This document shows, piece by piece, positions 1 through 8,915 of a stretch of DNA of 64,000 nt; within the stretch, counting starts at the first letter, position 1; each line of letters starts with the position of its first letter. The stretch is taken from NCBI GenBank assembly GCA_013289685.1, contig JABCZL010000001.1:685838-749837 (forward strand). The letters are read 5' to 3'. A program made the position numbers and the translations under genes. The notes under the pieces are model-generated. The model saw nothing but the letters and a program-made list of their open reading frames with translations, made no database searches and was not told the origin of the DNA. Source of the stretch: Acidobacteriota bacterium. Lineage in GTDB: Bacteria; Acidobacteriota; Terriglobia; Terriglobales; Acidobacteriaceae.

Positions 1-995
1 CCGGCGTAAAGAACAAGATGGCCTTCAAGGCGCAGACCCGCATCTGGGGCTACGACCTGAAGAAGGGCGGCAAAGACGACGAGCTAACGCAGATCCGCGT
101 GGACAGCGTGACCGACGAGAGTCCGACCGCGCAGGATGCGTCCCCGCTGCAGGCTGAGCGCGTATGGCAGCAGCAGGCGGAAGACAACGTTGTCGAGCGC
201 CTTACCAACGCCGGCTTGCTCGCCCCTGAGGGCGACGTCGACCGGATTCTCCAGACCGTGGTCAACAACCTGGAAGTTACCAACAACATCGACTTGCCGC
301 GTCCGGTGCGTACGCGCGTGCTGCTCACTTCTCCGCTGGAAACCTTCAGCGTGGGCAACACCATCGTGATCAGCCGCGGACTGGTGGATGTGCTCCCGGA
401 CGAGGCCAGCCTGGCTGCCGTGCTCTCGCATGAGCTGGCGCACATCGTGCTCGGCCACAACCTGGGCAGCAAGTTTGCCTTCAACGACCGCATGCTGTTC
501 AACGACGACTCCACTTATCAGAACCTGGGCTTCAAGCACATTCCGGAAGAAGAACAGGCCGCCGACAAGAAGGCAATCGATCTCCTGAAGAACTCGCCCT
601 ACGCGCAGAAGCTGGACAACGTGGGCCTGTTCCTGAAGGCGCTGCAGCTGCGGGCTGGGTCACTGACCGCACTGCTGACCACGCACCTGGGCAACCCGCT
701 GGCGGAAAACGGGACGGTCAATCGTTTGACCGCTCTGGCCGCGCAAGGCCCGGCGCTGGACAACAGCAAACTCGACCAGATCGCAGCTCTGCCGTTAGGT
801 GGCCGCGTGAAGGTCAATCCCTGGGACGACAAGGCGGAAATGGTGAAGACGGCTCCGGTCGCCATCACCTCGGCGCGTGACAAGATGCCGTTTGAAGTCA
901 CGCCCTTCTTCCCGCGCTTGGCCCGGTACGGTGCAGGCGCCGCTCCAGTTGCGGCTCCGACCACCGCTGCCGCCAACTCGGGCTCGGGCAACTAA
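1..995 (+). CDS. M48 family zinc metallopeptidase, 5' end cut by window edge
   Basis: The reading frame is already open at base 3 and runs through the ATG at 18, so the true start lies upstream. Counted from that ATG, the zinc-binding helix HELAH is at residues 138-142 and the likely third ligand is in the EEEQAAD segment near 177-183, as in M48 peptidases (HtpX/Oma1/BepA/LoiP type). After the catalytic region comes about 140 residues without a recognisable TPR domain, ending in an Ala/Gly/Ser-rich tail. Proteins of this kind usually act in envelope protein quality control; that role is inferred. The N-terminus (signal peptide or membrane anchor) cannot be seen. A strong hairpin terminator follows at once. 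Confidence 0.85.
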   Translation, partial: GVKNKMAFKAQTRIWGYDLKKGGKDDELTQIRVDSVTDESPTAQDASPLQAERVWQQQAEDNVVERLTNAGLLAPEGDVDRILQTVVNNLEVTNNIDLPRPVRTRVLLTSPLETFSVGNTIVISRGLVDVLPDEASLAAVLSHELAHIVLGHNLGSKFAFNDRMLFNDDSTYQNLGFKHIPEEEQAADKKAIDLLKNSPYAQKLDNVGLFLKALQLRAGSLTALLTTHLGNPLAENGTVNRLTALAAQGPALDNSKLDQIAALPLGGRVKVNPWDDKAEMVKTAPVAITSARDKMPFEVTPFFPRLARYGAGAAPVAAPTTAAANSGSGN

Positions 996-1032
996 GAGTC
1001 AAGACTTCTACTCCAAGTTGAACGAAGACGTG

Positions 1033-1080
1033 GGCCGGGATCCGGAACTTCCTTCCGGGATGCCCGGCCTTCGTTTGTTT
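1033..1080 (+). terminator. Rho-independent terminator after the M48 peptidase gene
   Basis: GGCCGGG at 1033-1039 pairs with CCCGGCC at 1063-1069. Inside this, ATCCGGAA pairs with TTCCGGGAT with one bulged G. A T-rich run (ttcgtttgttt) follows. The hairpin starts 38 bases after the stop codon. Confidence 0.75.
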
Positions 1081-1340
1081 GGGCAGTTGTCCCAAACACC
1101 GGCCGTCAGAGCCCTACCTTAGTCATGCTGCGGTGAAGTGACTTGGCCGATTGCACGCATTCGAAAGTCGGCCGATTCTCAATGAGCGAAATGGCCTCGT
1201 TACAACAGTTTAGTTCCGGTTTGCCCGTGACTCGGGCAGAAGCGGTGTTGTGTTTCCGCGCTACTTGATCTTTGGACGTGTTCAATATTGACCAGCACTG
1301 GCATGGTGAATCGCTGTAGGTTATTCATTCTCCGAACTTA
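1081..1340. other. Intergenic region upstream of the cytochrome operon
   Basis: This non-coding stretch runs between the M48 terminator and the decaheme cytochrome gene. It should contain the promoter of the porin-cytochrome pair. I see no convincing -35/-10 pair, no tRNA and no clear operator. Confidence 0.4.
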
Positions 1341-2336
1341 ATGATCGCCGCGAATCATCACCGTCCAGGCAAACGTGTATGGCTCCCAGCCCTTCGAGCT
1401 CTTCTGTTTTTCTCCCTTCTTTTCGTCGTCGTCTTCGCTCACGGCCAGACTAGTCCGCCAGCGGCAAGTAAGAGTGTTCAATCTGGCGCCGCACCGGTGG
1501 CCGATACGCCTTCCCCCGAAGCGTCCAAGTATGTGGGAGCCGAGACCTGCAAGACTTGTCACGAGGAAATCTATAGCGCCTGGGAGAAAACGCCACACTG
1601 GAAGACCACTCTGAACAAGAAGGGCGGCCCTTCAAAGCAAGGTTGTGAAGGTTGTCACGGTCCCGGAGCTGACCATGTGGCCGGCGGCGGCGACAAAACC
1701 AAAATATTCGTGTTCGAGGGAAAGTCGCGGCAGGAGACTAGCGCTCGCTGTCTCAGCTGCCACGGCGAAGCGCACGCACAATCGCATTTTGCCGAATCCG
1801 CCCACTCCAGCAGCGATGTCGGATGCCTCGAATGCCATTCTCCCCATCACGCCAAAGACAAAGAGTTCCTGCTGGTCCAGGAGCAACCCCAGTTGTGCTA
1901 CGGATGCCACACCTCCGCCAAGGCAGATTTTGCAAAACCGTATCACCACCGGGTCAACGAGGGGTTAGTGCAATGCAACGACTGCCACAACCCGCACGGC
2001 ACGGGAACGGTGCGACAGTTGCGGACCATGCCGAGCGGCGACGCCATTTGCTACAAGTGCCATGTCGATAAGCAGGGCCCTTTCGTCTACGAACATGTGC
2101 CAGTGAAGACTGAGGGCTGCACCAGTTGCCATTCACCCCACGGTTCCACAAATCCCCGGCTGCTCAACGTGATGCCGGTGAACATGCTTTGTCTACAGTG
2201 TCACACTTTCTCGACACAGTTGACCGCGGGCGGACCAATCGGTCCGGCGCACAATCAGTCGGCGAAGTATCAGGCTTGCACCCTGTGCCACACCCAGATT
2301 CATGGCTCCAATTTCAGCAGTGTGTTTTTCAAGTAG
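1341..2336 (+). CDS. Decaheme c-type cytochrome, MtrA/DmsE family
   Basis: The 331-residue protein has a Sec signal peptide (basic start, Leu/Phe/Val core, cleavage near HGQ at about residue 36) and exactly ten CXXCH heme-binding motifs: CKTCH, CEGCH, CLSCH, CLECH, CYGCH, CNDCH, CYKCH, CTSCH, CLQCH and CTLCH. Length, heme number and the repeated CXXCHxPH spacing match the periplasmic MtrA/PioA/DmsE family, which passes electrons through an outer-membrane barrel. The next gene, 9 bases downstream, encodes the matching MtrB/PioB-type barrel, so the two should form a porin-cytochrome complex. No MtrC/OmcA-type surface cytochrome is nearby. Direction of electron flow (metal reduction or oxidation) cannot be told from sequence. 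The start lacks a strong Shine-Dalgarno. Confidence 0.92.
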   Translation: MIAANHHRPGKRVWLPALRALLFFSLLFVVVFAHGQTSPPAASKSVQSGAAPVADTPSPEASKYVGAETCKTCHEEIYSAWEKTPHWKTTLNKKGGPSKQGCEGCHGPGADHVAGGGDKTKIFVFEGKSRQETSARCLSCHGEAHAQSHFAESAHSSSDVGCLECHSPHHAKDKEFLLVQEQPQLCYGCHTSAKADFAKPYHHRVNEGLVQCNDCHNPHGTGTVRQLRTMPSGDAICYKCHVDKQGPFVYEHVPVKTEGCTSCHSPHGSTNPRLLNVMPVNMLCLQCHTFSTQLTAGGPIGPAHNQSAKYQACTLCHTQIHGSNFSSVFFK

Positions 2337-2345
2337 GGAGTACCG

Positions 2346-4763
2346 ATGGAGCCGCCCACAAAACTCGCCCTCAACTTGGAACCTTTCCAACTGGAGAGAT
2401 CGGCGTCCCCACCAGCCTGCCCTAAGCGAAGTCGAAGGGTGCAAGCCGAGCGCAGTTCGGCAGTCGACTCTGGTACCGGCAAAAGGCGAACGGCGACAGC
2501 TCCAGCGGTTCTTATATGGACGGTAATGATCGCGTCGTCAGCAAATACACTTTTCGCCCAAGCTCCCACGGCGAGTCCGCCGCCATCCCCTACTGTGAGT
2601 TCAACGCCAGCACCGCCCGCCGAACCCGAGGGCGTGACCCGCGGCGGGTATCAGATTCACTCCTCGATCGAGCTGGGCTACCGGTCCAACGACGTGACCG
2701 GCAGCGGTGATATGTACGACACCTTGGTGAATCTGCAGACCGGCCCGCGAATACTGGACCAGACGCTTACGATGCAGTCGGTCGATCACCAGAGCCTGCT
2801 GTTCGACAATCTCTACCTCAACAGCGCGGGATGGGGAGGCGATCCCAACAACTACTTGCGCCTTCGGGCAGACAAGGACAAATGGTACAACCTGCAAGGC
2901 AGTTTCCGCCGCGATCAGAGTTTCTTTGACTACGACTTGCTGGCGAATCCACTGAATCCCCCAACTTCTACTCCATCGATTCCGATCCTGAACTCGCCTC
3001 ACTCGTTCGATACGACACGGCGCATGAGCGACGTCGACCTCACGCTGCTCCCGCAGTCCGCTGTGAGTTTCCGTTTGGGATATTCGCATAACAACATGAC
3101 CGGGCCTTCGTACAGCAGCATTCACGAGGGTACGGAAGGTTCGCTCCTGCAAAACTGGAACACAACCATGAATTCATACCGCATGGGGGTGGACTTCAGA
3201 ATCGCGCCGCGCACTGTTCTCAGCTACGACCAATTCCTCGATTACTACAAGGGAGATACGGACTACCAACTGAATCCAATCAATGAGGCGCTCTTGCCGA
3301 CAACGCCGGCAAGTTCTGTTTCGCTGGGCTTGTCCATCGACACCGTGAACAAGGCACCCTGTGCCGTGCCGACTGGCCAAAGCAGTTTGATTGTCAACGG
3401 GACTCTGACTAATGTGACATGCAGCGCGTACTCCAGCTACTTGCGCAACCAGCGGATTCGCACTTCCACGCCCACCGAGCGCGTCAGCCTGCGCAGCAAT
3501 TACTTTCGGAGGTTAGAGGTGCTCGGTTCTTTTTCCTATAGTTCCGCGACTTCCAGCACGCCGTTCAACGAGTCCTTCGGAGGCTTGATCACCCGCACCA
3601 ACACTCTCGCCTTCACGGGGACTGGGACAGCCGCCGCAAACCGCATTTCTGACGTGGTCGATCTCGAAGCGACACTGCACTTGACCCAACATCTGCGCCT
3701 GATCGAGAAATTCTATTTCTGGGCCTACCGCATTCCGCAGAATGGCAGTTTCAACGAACTCGACTATAGCTGTGCAGTGCCACCGTGCACGTTGCTGAGT
3801 ACGCCGCTCACTACACCAACACCTCCAGGAGGGACGCCCACCGTAGCCCAGTCATCTTTCAACCAGACCTGGACGAGAAATCAGACCGAACTCGCCTGGG
3901 ACTTTTCGAAAAAGGCCGGCGCGCGCATTGGCTACCGCTATGGCGACCGAGAGTTCAACCACTTCCTTGACTATCTGCCCGGAGACGTGGACCACTTCGT
4001 GGGCCTTGAGAAAACCGCCCTCTTCGGGTTCTGGGCACGGCCCATCCATACTTTGCGATTGAATTTCGATCTGGAGCACACGAACTTCAATAGTGTGTTC
4101 GTCCGACTCTCGCCACGAAAGGAAGCGCGCTACCGCTTCCAGACGACCTACGCGCCGCGCTCGTGGGCCACCCTGGGCGGATCCATCAACATCCTGCGAC
4201 TATCCAATGCCGACGCAGAGACCCAGTTTGTGGGCCACAACCAGAACTACGGGCTCACCGCGTCGCTCGCGCCGCGCGAACGCTTCGGAATAGATCTGGC
4301 GTACAACTTCAATAGCGTAATCCAGAATGCCCTGATCTGCTTCAACGACACACCGCCCACAGGCGTGATCCTTCCTTTCGTGGCCAATGCCAATAACAAT
4401 GATTGTGCAGGGAACGATACGTCCAACAACTTGATGGCCAACTCGTACTACACCAACCACACCAATTTCGGAATGGCCACTGTCAGGTTCAAGCCGGCGA
4501 AGCGGGTGATGGCCAACGTCGGCTACAGCATCACCAGTGTTGAGGGCAACGTACCGCAGTTCAACATTCTGCAGCCCCTCGGCTCGTTGCAATACAAGTA
4601 CCAGCAACCGGTGGCCAACCTGAGCGTGGATATTGGCCATAAGTGGGCCTTCAACATGGGCTGGAATTACTATCAGTACGCTGAAGGTTCGTTTGTCGGC
4701 CCGACAGCGTCACGCTATTTTCACGCCAACTCGCTAACCGAGTCGCTACGTTACGCATTCTGA
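2346..4763 (+). CDS. MtrB/PioB-family outer-membrane beta-barrel of a porin-cytochrome complex
   Basis: This 805-residue protein is rich in alternating hydrophobic/polar strands and aromatic residues and ends in an outer-membrane-type C-terminus (SLRYAF). Its size and position next to a decaheme cytochrome identify it as the barrel that holds the cytochrome in the outer membrane. The start is supported by GGGAG at 2335-2339, which overlaps the upstream stop codon, so the pair is translationally coupled. Oddly, the signal peptide (KRR at about 46-48, hydrophobic core 50-70, cleavage after FAQ) begins only after about 45 extra residues. Part of this extension comes from a dispersed-repeat-like sequence (CCCTAAGCGAAGTCGAAGGG at about 2421-2440). 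The family call is confident; export of this particular copy is less certain because of the extension. Confidence 0.85.
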   Translation: MEPPTKLALNLEPFQLERSASPPACPKRSRRVQAERSSAVDSGTGKRRTATAPAVLIWTVMIASSANTLFAQAPTASPPPSPTVSSTPAPPAEPEGVTRGGYQIHSSIELGYRSNDVTGSGDMYDTLVNLQTGPRILDQTLTMQSVDHQSLLFDNLYLNSAGWGGDPNNYLRLRADKDKWYNLQGSFRRDQSFFDYDLLANPLNPPTSTPSIPILNSPHSFDTTRRMSDVDLTLLPQSAVSFRLGYSHNNMTGPSYSSIHEGTEGSLLQNWNTTMNSYRMGVDFRIAPRTVLSYDQFLDYYKGDTDYQLNPINEALLPTTPASSVSLGLSIDTVNKAPCAVPTGQSSLIVNGTLTNVTCSAYSSYLRNQRIRTSTPTERVSLRSNYFRRLEVLGSFSYSSATSSTPFNESFGGLITRTNTLAFTGTGTAAANRISDVVDLEATLHLTQHLRLIEKFYFWAYRIPQNGSFNELDYSCAVPPCTLLSTPLTTPTPPGGTPTVAQSSFNQTWTRNQTELAWDFSKKAGARIGYRYGDREFNHFLDYLPGDVDHFVGLEKTALFGFWARPIHTLRLNFDLEHTNFNSVFVRLSPRKEARYRFQTTYAPRSWATLGGSINILRLSNADAETQFVGHNQNYGLTASLAPRERFGIDLAYNFNSVIQNALICFNDTPPTGVILPFVANANNNDCAGNDTSNNLMANSYYTNHTNFGMATVRFKPAKRVMANVGYSITSVEGNVPQFNILQPLGSLQYKYQQPVANLSVDIGHKWAFNMGWNYYQYAEGSFVGPTASRYFHANSLTESLRYAF
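2421..2440. repeat. Short dispersed-type repeat inside the barrel gene
   Basis: The 20-mer CCCTAAGCGAAGTCGAAGGG has complementary ends (CCCT/AGGG) and resembles a short palindrome that recurs in many high-GC genomes. It lies in frame in the N-terminal extension of the MtrB-like gene and encodes PKRSRR. The mobile or repeat nature is inferred, since only one copy was noticed in the window. Confidence 0.4.
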
Positions 4764-5128
4764 TCTTCTCGTTTGCATAGGAATGCGCGACGGCCACAGC
4801 GACCCGCTACGCGAAACGCGCTTCAGAGTTATTGGATCTACCAAATTGAGAGCGCAAACATAACCGCCAGCTCGAAGGGACGGTGAATATGAAAGCGATC
4901 AGTTTGCAAGTGTTCGGCACAGTGCTCTTTGTGGACATTTCTTAGTCTCAACGGCAACCTCAGTCGTTGCAATATATCGCCAACAGACCGACACCGATCT
5001 ATGGAAAGCGGCGAGATAACTCCCGAGTCGGCAAACCGGAAGTGATCCGAGCCGCCATCGCTAGGGCGATTGTCTCAAGTGGCGAAACATCCCGATTACA
5101 CTCGTTGACCTCGAAACAAGGAATCGCC
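4764..5128. other. Intergenic region after the porin-cytochrome pair
   Basis: This 365-base gap separates convergent genes. It holds a 19-codon ATG-TAG frame at 4889-4945 preceded by AAGGG (MKAISLQVFGTVLFVDIS), which looks like the start of a signal peptide, perhaps a gene remnant. It also holds a perfect 10-base inverted repeat, TAGGGCGATT (5062-5071) against AATCGCCCTA (5122-5131), which reaches the 3' end of the methyltransferase gene. No typical T-tract terminator was found. Confidence 0.4.
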
Positions 5129-5752
5129 CTACGGCGTGCAGTGGAAAATCAGCGCGGGCAGGATGTTGAAGAACTGGAAATTGAGTTTGACAGAGCTGAA
5201 ACTGGACTCAAGATAAGGCAGGAGCGTCCGCGTGTATTGAAACAAGAGCATCGAACCTTCGGCCCGCAGCGCCAGGCGAGACTCTTCGAGAATCTCGCGG
5301 CGCAGCGCATCCGACATATTGAGATAAGGAATACCGGAAATGATGTAGTCGGCGTACTCCAGATTCTGTTCCGCCAGCACACTGCGCACCCGCTCGGCCG
5401 AGCCATGCACGACGCGGAAGCGCGGATCGCGGACATGGTCGCGCAAGTACTCCACGAAATCGGTGTTCAGCTCGATCGCTACCAGAACGGCATCGGGCCG
5501 CATGCGCCGCAGAATTTCCCGCGTAAATGTGCCGACTCCCGGACCGTACTCCACCAGAACGCGCGCCCGGTCCCAGTCCACCTGGTTCATCATGTCGTTG
5601 ACCAGGAAGGACGAGCTCGGGACCACCGATCCCAGCATGAAGGGACTCTTCAGGAAATTGCGGGCGAACAGCGCGAGCGAAGAGGATCGTAGTGATAATC
5701 GTAGCGACGACGATCGTGCAGCGGCGGACTTCTTGACGCCCTGACTCGGCAT
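5129..5752 (-). CDS. Class I SAM-dependent methyltransferase, PmtA/rRNA-adenine-dimethylase-like
   Basis: The 207-residue protein has the SAM-binding motif VEYGPGVGTFT and the acidic ribose-binding loop AIELN, followed by a GIPYLN motif in the place of the catalytic NxPY of N-methyltransferases. The N-terminal segment (FLKSPFMLGSVVPSSSFL) resembles PmtA-type phospholipid N-methyltransferases and their relatives, so a phosphatidylethanolamine-type substrate is possible but not proven. The start at 5752 was chosen because GGAAG lies 6-7 bases upstream; the frame extends further 5', but that extension is low in family-like sequence. The gene stands alone, divergent from the sulfatase-fold gene. 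Confidence 0.75.
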   Translation of the reverse strand: MPSQGVKKSAAARSSSLRLSLRSSSLALFARNFLKSPFMLGSVVPSSSFLVNDMMNQVDWDRARVLVEYGPGVGTFTREILRRMRPDAVLVAIELNTDFVEYLRDHVRDPRFRVVHGSAERVRSVLAEQNLEYADYIISGIPYLNMSDALRREILEESRLALRAEGSMLLFQYTRTLLPYLESSFSSVKLNFQFFNILPALIFHCTP

Positions 5753-6044
5753 GCAGTTCTTCCGGACAACAGCAAACAGGAGTGCGCCTTCTATCCTACC
5801 CAAACCTGAGCCTCCGCACTGGCTCCGCCCACACCGAAGTAGTAACGAGGTTGATACTTTGGTCACGAATGAGTCTTGAGATGCGCCACCTGCGGTTCCC
5901 CGTTGTAAGGTCGAGAATGCTTTGCAACTGGACCAGAGCCATTCCCTCGCCCACGGTAACTTGCGGCCGGGACGGATGGTCATTAAGAATCAAGTTACTC
6001 CCGTCTTTTGTCTTCGGGATCCCGGCGGCACGTGAGGAGCAGGT
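5753..6044. promoter_or_regulatory. Divergent intergenic region
   Basis: This 292-base region lies between the 5' ends of the methyltransferase (minus) and the sulfatase-fold gene (plus), so both promoters should be here. I could not assign either with confidence. GAGGAGCAGG just before the TTG at 6045 is the ribosome-binding site of the plus-strand gene. Confidence 0.35.
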
Positions 6045-8567
6045 TTGAGGCTTTGGCTCAATACTTTTCTGAGGGCAGTTTCGGGGACGTATTTCGTTCT
6101 GACCTCTCTATATTGTCTGCTCGCGTTTCTGCCCTACACGTTCTTCTTTCTGATCAAGGCGCCCGCTTACACGTGGATGCCGTGGTTTGTGCATCATCAG
6201 GCGATTCTGTATTGGCTGGCGGCGGTCGCCGCGGTGGCGGCGAACTGGCGCCTCATGGATTCGTTGAGGAGCAAGGACCGCCGATTCCTGGCGGGCATCG
6301 GATTGCTGGCCGCGGCCGGGCTCTACCTTACGTTCCGCCCCTTTCTGCGCACGGTCGCGGACAACCGGCCGGCCTATTGGTGGAGTCTTGCGGCTCTGGT
6401 CCCGCTCATCGCTGTGGCGCTTTGGAAGCAATCCGACAAGGCACAGGCGCACGAAAGCGTTGACAATCGGCCATTCGCGTACTCGGGAGGGCTGTTGATC
6501 GCATTCGTGGTCAGCATGGTCTACGTAGCGGGCGCGAGGTTTCAGGTCTATCACGAAAGCCGCAGTTTAACTTTTCATTCGGCCGATGCCGAACTGACGC
6601 TCTGGAGCCTTCTCTCCCACTTCGTGCTTGCGATCATCGTCCTGTCGATCATCAACCTGATTTTTGTGCTGGCGGCGAGGACGGCGAAACCGCAGGCGGT
6701 TCGGCGCGGGGTGCTGGGCGCGGCGGTCTTCGCTTCACTGGGGACTCTGCTGTTTCGTTTCCTTCAGAACGCTTTGAGTTTTGGCGGATGGGACGCCCGC
6801 GTCTATGCGGCCTCGCTGGCCTTGGCTCTTACGCTGTGGGGATTTTCGCTGGTCCTGCCGTTTCTGGACGCGAAGCGAAAGTTCGCATCCGCGCACGCTT
6901 CCGGCAGCAAATCTTCGTTCCAATTGGGGACATGGACTGCATTGGTGATGTCCGGAGTGTTGGCGCTTGCATTTCCCTACATCATTGGAGATGCGGACTG
7001 GAGCGGGTTCTTCCAGAGCATCGTTACGCTGCTGTTCTGGATCGCGCTGAGCGTTTGCCTGTTCCGCCTGCGGCCGGTGCGAAGTCAATATTCCGCAATC
7101 GTAGTGCTCTCGGTGCTGGCGGCAAGCGGAGTCATTTACAAGTCCTTGCAGGCCACCGAAATTTTTTGGAGCCGGCCTCTGGGTGCGACCGACGATGAGA
7201 TCTCCCTGAACCTGGAGGCTTACGCCGGACACGACAATTCCTTTCAGCTGGCGCATCACATCCTGGGCAACTCGCGCAACGAGGTTTGCGGAGATCTTTG
7301 CCGCATCCTGCGCGAGAACTCGAACATCCGCGACATGCGAAATCACGTTGACGTTCAACTCGTCAGCGACTTCACGGCGTCGCAGGGCGAGCGGCCAAAC
7401 GTATTTATTTTCGTGATTGACTCCATGCGCCCGGATTATCTAGGCGCCTACAATCCCCGCGTACACTTCACACCGAACCTCGACGCCCTGGCACGCGACA
7501 GCATCGTCATGCACAACGTTTACACACAATATGCGGGGACGTCGCTTTCCGAGCCGGCCATCTGGTCTGGCGCGATGATGCTGCATGCCCACTATTTGCA
7601 GCCCTTCTCCAGATTGAACAGCCTGGACAAAATGATGCACGCGGACGGTTACCGGATGGTGGTCAGCGTGGACGAAGTCTTAAGCGCCATCTTGCCGGCC
7701 GACGACGACCTGGTGAGGTTGGATAACGGAAAGAAACTGTGGAACGAACTGGAACTGGGATCCACTTTACGGCAGGCAACGAATGTTCTGGACGCTCCCG
7801 AGAATCCAGCGCGGCCGGTGTTCTTCTACACTCAGCCCAAGAACGTGCACCAGTTCGCCCGCAACGACGTGCCGTCGCCGACTTCGCAGCATTGGCAGGC
7901 GCCGGACGGAATGAGCATCCGCGTATCGTATGAAGTGCATTGGGTGGACCAGTGCCTGGGCGAGTTTTTCAGCTATCTCAAGCAGCGCGGCATGTATGAC
8001 AACAGCATCATCATTGTAACCAGCGACCACGGCGATGCCCTGGGCGAGTTCGGACGGTCGAGCCATTCGGCTTCGATCTGGCCGGAAGTCATGCGGGTGC
8101 CGCTGATCATCCATCTGCCGCCCAAGATGCGCGAACGTCTGGTGTACGATGACGCCCGCCTTTCGACCTTGACGGACATTACGCCGACTCTCTACTACCT
8201 GCTGGGGCACCGCCCCATCATGCAGAACCCGCTCTACGGCCGCCCTCTGTTGGCTGAGACGAAACAGGAACTGGAATCTTACCCACGGCAGGATCTTCTG
8301 CTGGCTTCGGATTCGCGCGCGGTGTATGGAATTCTGACGGCGGACGGGCGCTATTTGTATACGACCTACGATTCGCCGGCGCAAAGTTACCTGTTCGATC
8401 TCACGACCGATCCCAACGCCGAGCACAACATTTTGACTCCGGCGCTCAAGCAACGCTACGACGAAGAGATCATCGACCATCTCCACATGATCGGCGATTT
8501 CTATGGATACAAGCCAGGAATGCGATCGCTGCTGGCGTCATCGGCGCGCTCCGCCAATCCGCAGTAG
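6045..8567 (+). CDS. Polytopic membrane protein with C-terminal sulfatase/alkaline-phosphatase-fold domain
   Basis: The 840-residue protein starts at TTG with AGGAG about 7 bases upstream. Residues 1-395 hold about 11 hydrophobic helices, and residues 450-780 hold a sulfatase-superfamily domain: FVIDSMRPDYLG (first metal-binding Asp), a TPNLDALA segment and SDHGDALGE with distal metal ligands. The CxPxR formylglycine motif of true sulfatases is absent; the corresponding segment reads AGTSLSEPAIWSG, so a Thr or Ser nucleophile is likely. The architecture is closest in spirit to membrane phosphoglycerol or phosphoethanolamine transferases and related envelope enzymes (LtaS/EptA-like), with the catalytic domain outside the membrane. 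The substrate is unknown. Confidence 0.8.
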   Translation: MRLWLNTFLRAVSGTYFVLTSLYCLLAFLPYTFFFLIKAPAYTWMPWFVHHQAILYWLAAVAAVAANWRLMDSLRSKDRRFLAGIGLLAAAGLYLTFRPFLRTVADNRPAYWWSLAALVPLIAVALWKQSDKAQAHESVDNRPFAYSGGLLIAFVVSMVYVAGARFQVYHESRSLTFHSADAELTLWSLLSHFVLAIIVLSIINLIFVLAARTAKPQAVRRGVLGAAVFASLGTLLFRFLQNALSFGGWDARVYAASLALALTLWGFSLVLPFLDAKRKFASAHASGSKSSFQLGTWTALVMSGVLALAFPYIIGDADWSGFFQSIVTLLFWIALSVCLFRLRPVRSQYSAIVVLSVLAASGVIYKSLQATEIFWSRPLGATDDEISLNLEAYAGHDNSFQLAHHILGNSRNEVCGDLCRILRENSNIRDMRNHVDVQLVSDFTASQGERPNVFIFVIDSMRPDYLGAYNPRVHFTPNLDALARDSIVMHNVYTQYAGTSLSEPAIWSGAMMLHAHYLQPFSRLNSLDKMMHADGYRMVVSVDEVLSAILPADDDLVRLDNGKKLWNELELGSTLRQATNVLDAPENPARPVFFYTQPKNVHQFARNDVPSPTSQHWQAPDGMSIRVSYEVHWVDQCLGEFFSYLKQRGMYDNSIIIVTSDHGDALGEFGRSSHSASIWPEVMRVPLIIHLPPKMRERLVYDDARLSTLTDITPTLYYLLGHRPIMQNPLYGRPLLAETKQELESYPRQDLLLASDSRAVYGILTADGRYLYTTYDSPAQSYLFDLTTDPNAEHNILTPALKQRYDEEIIDHLHMIGDFYGYKPGMRSLLASSARSANPQ

Positions 8568-8915
8568 CGTACGCAGATGGTGACGGGCCCTCGTCTGCAG
8601 CGCGGACAACATTTTCTGCACGCCATGGCCGACCAGCACTGCTCGCTCAAAAAATCGACGTAGATCCTCGATTCCGATGCAGGATGCCCCGCGCTGAAGA
8701 TGACAGTGTCTTTGGGAGAGAATTCCAGCGTCATAGTGCCTGCCGGAAGAGCTCGGGAAGGAGAAGTTGGAACGGAGGAACGTTCTGAGGGGGGCAACAA
8801 CTGATCGGTGACCTTACCATGATTGACGATGCACAAGGACACAAAGGTACACGCAGAAAGGCATAGCTGGAGGTCTAACTGCGATCGGCAGGTTGTTTAG
8901 CGCTAGACTCCGCTG
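8568..8915. other. Intergenic region between convergent genes
   Basis: This 348-base gap separates the sulfatase-fold gene from the minus-strand secreted-protein gene. A minus-strand frame at 8501-8842 overlaps the end of the sulfatase-fold gene and would encode 113 residues with a CRKCCPRC cluster. It has no good start signal and is not called a gene. No terminator hairpin with a T-tract was found. Confidence 0.35.

Noticed and set aside
8501-8842. A possible 113-residue minus-strand protein with a CRKCCPRC cluster
   Set aside because: It overlaps the end of the sulfatase-fold gene, lacks a convincing ribosome-binding site and has no recognisable domain. The Cys cluster alone is not enough.
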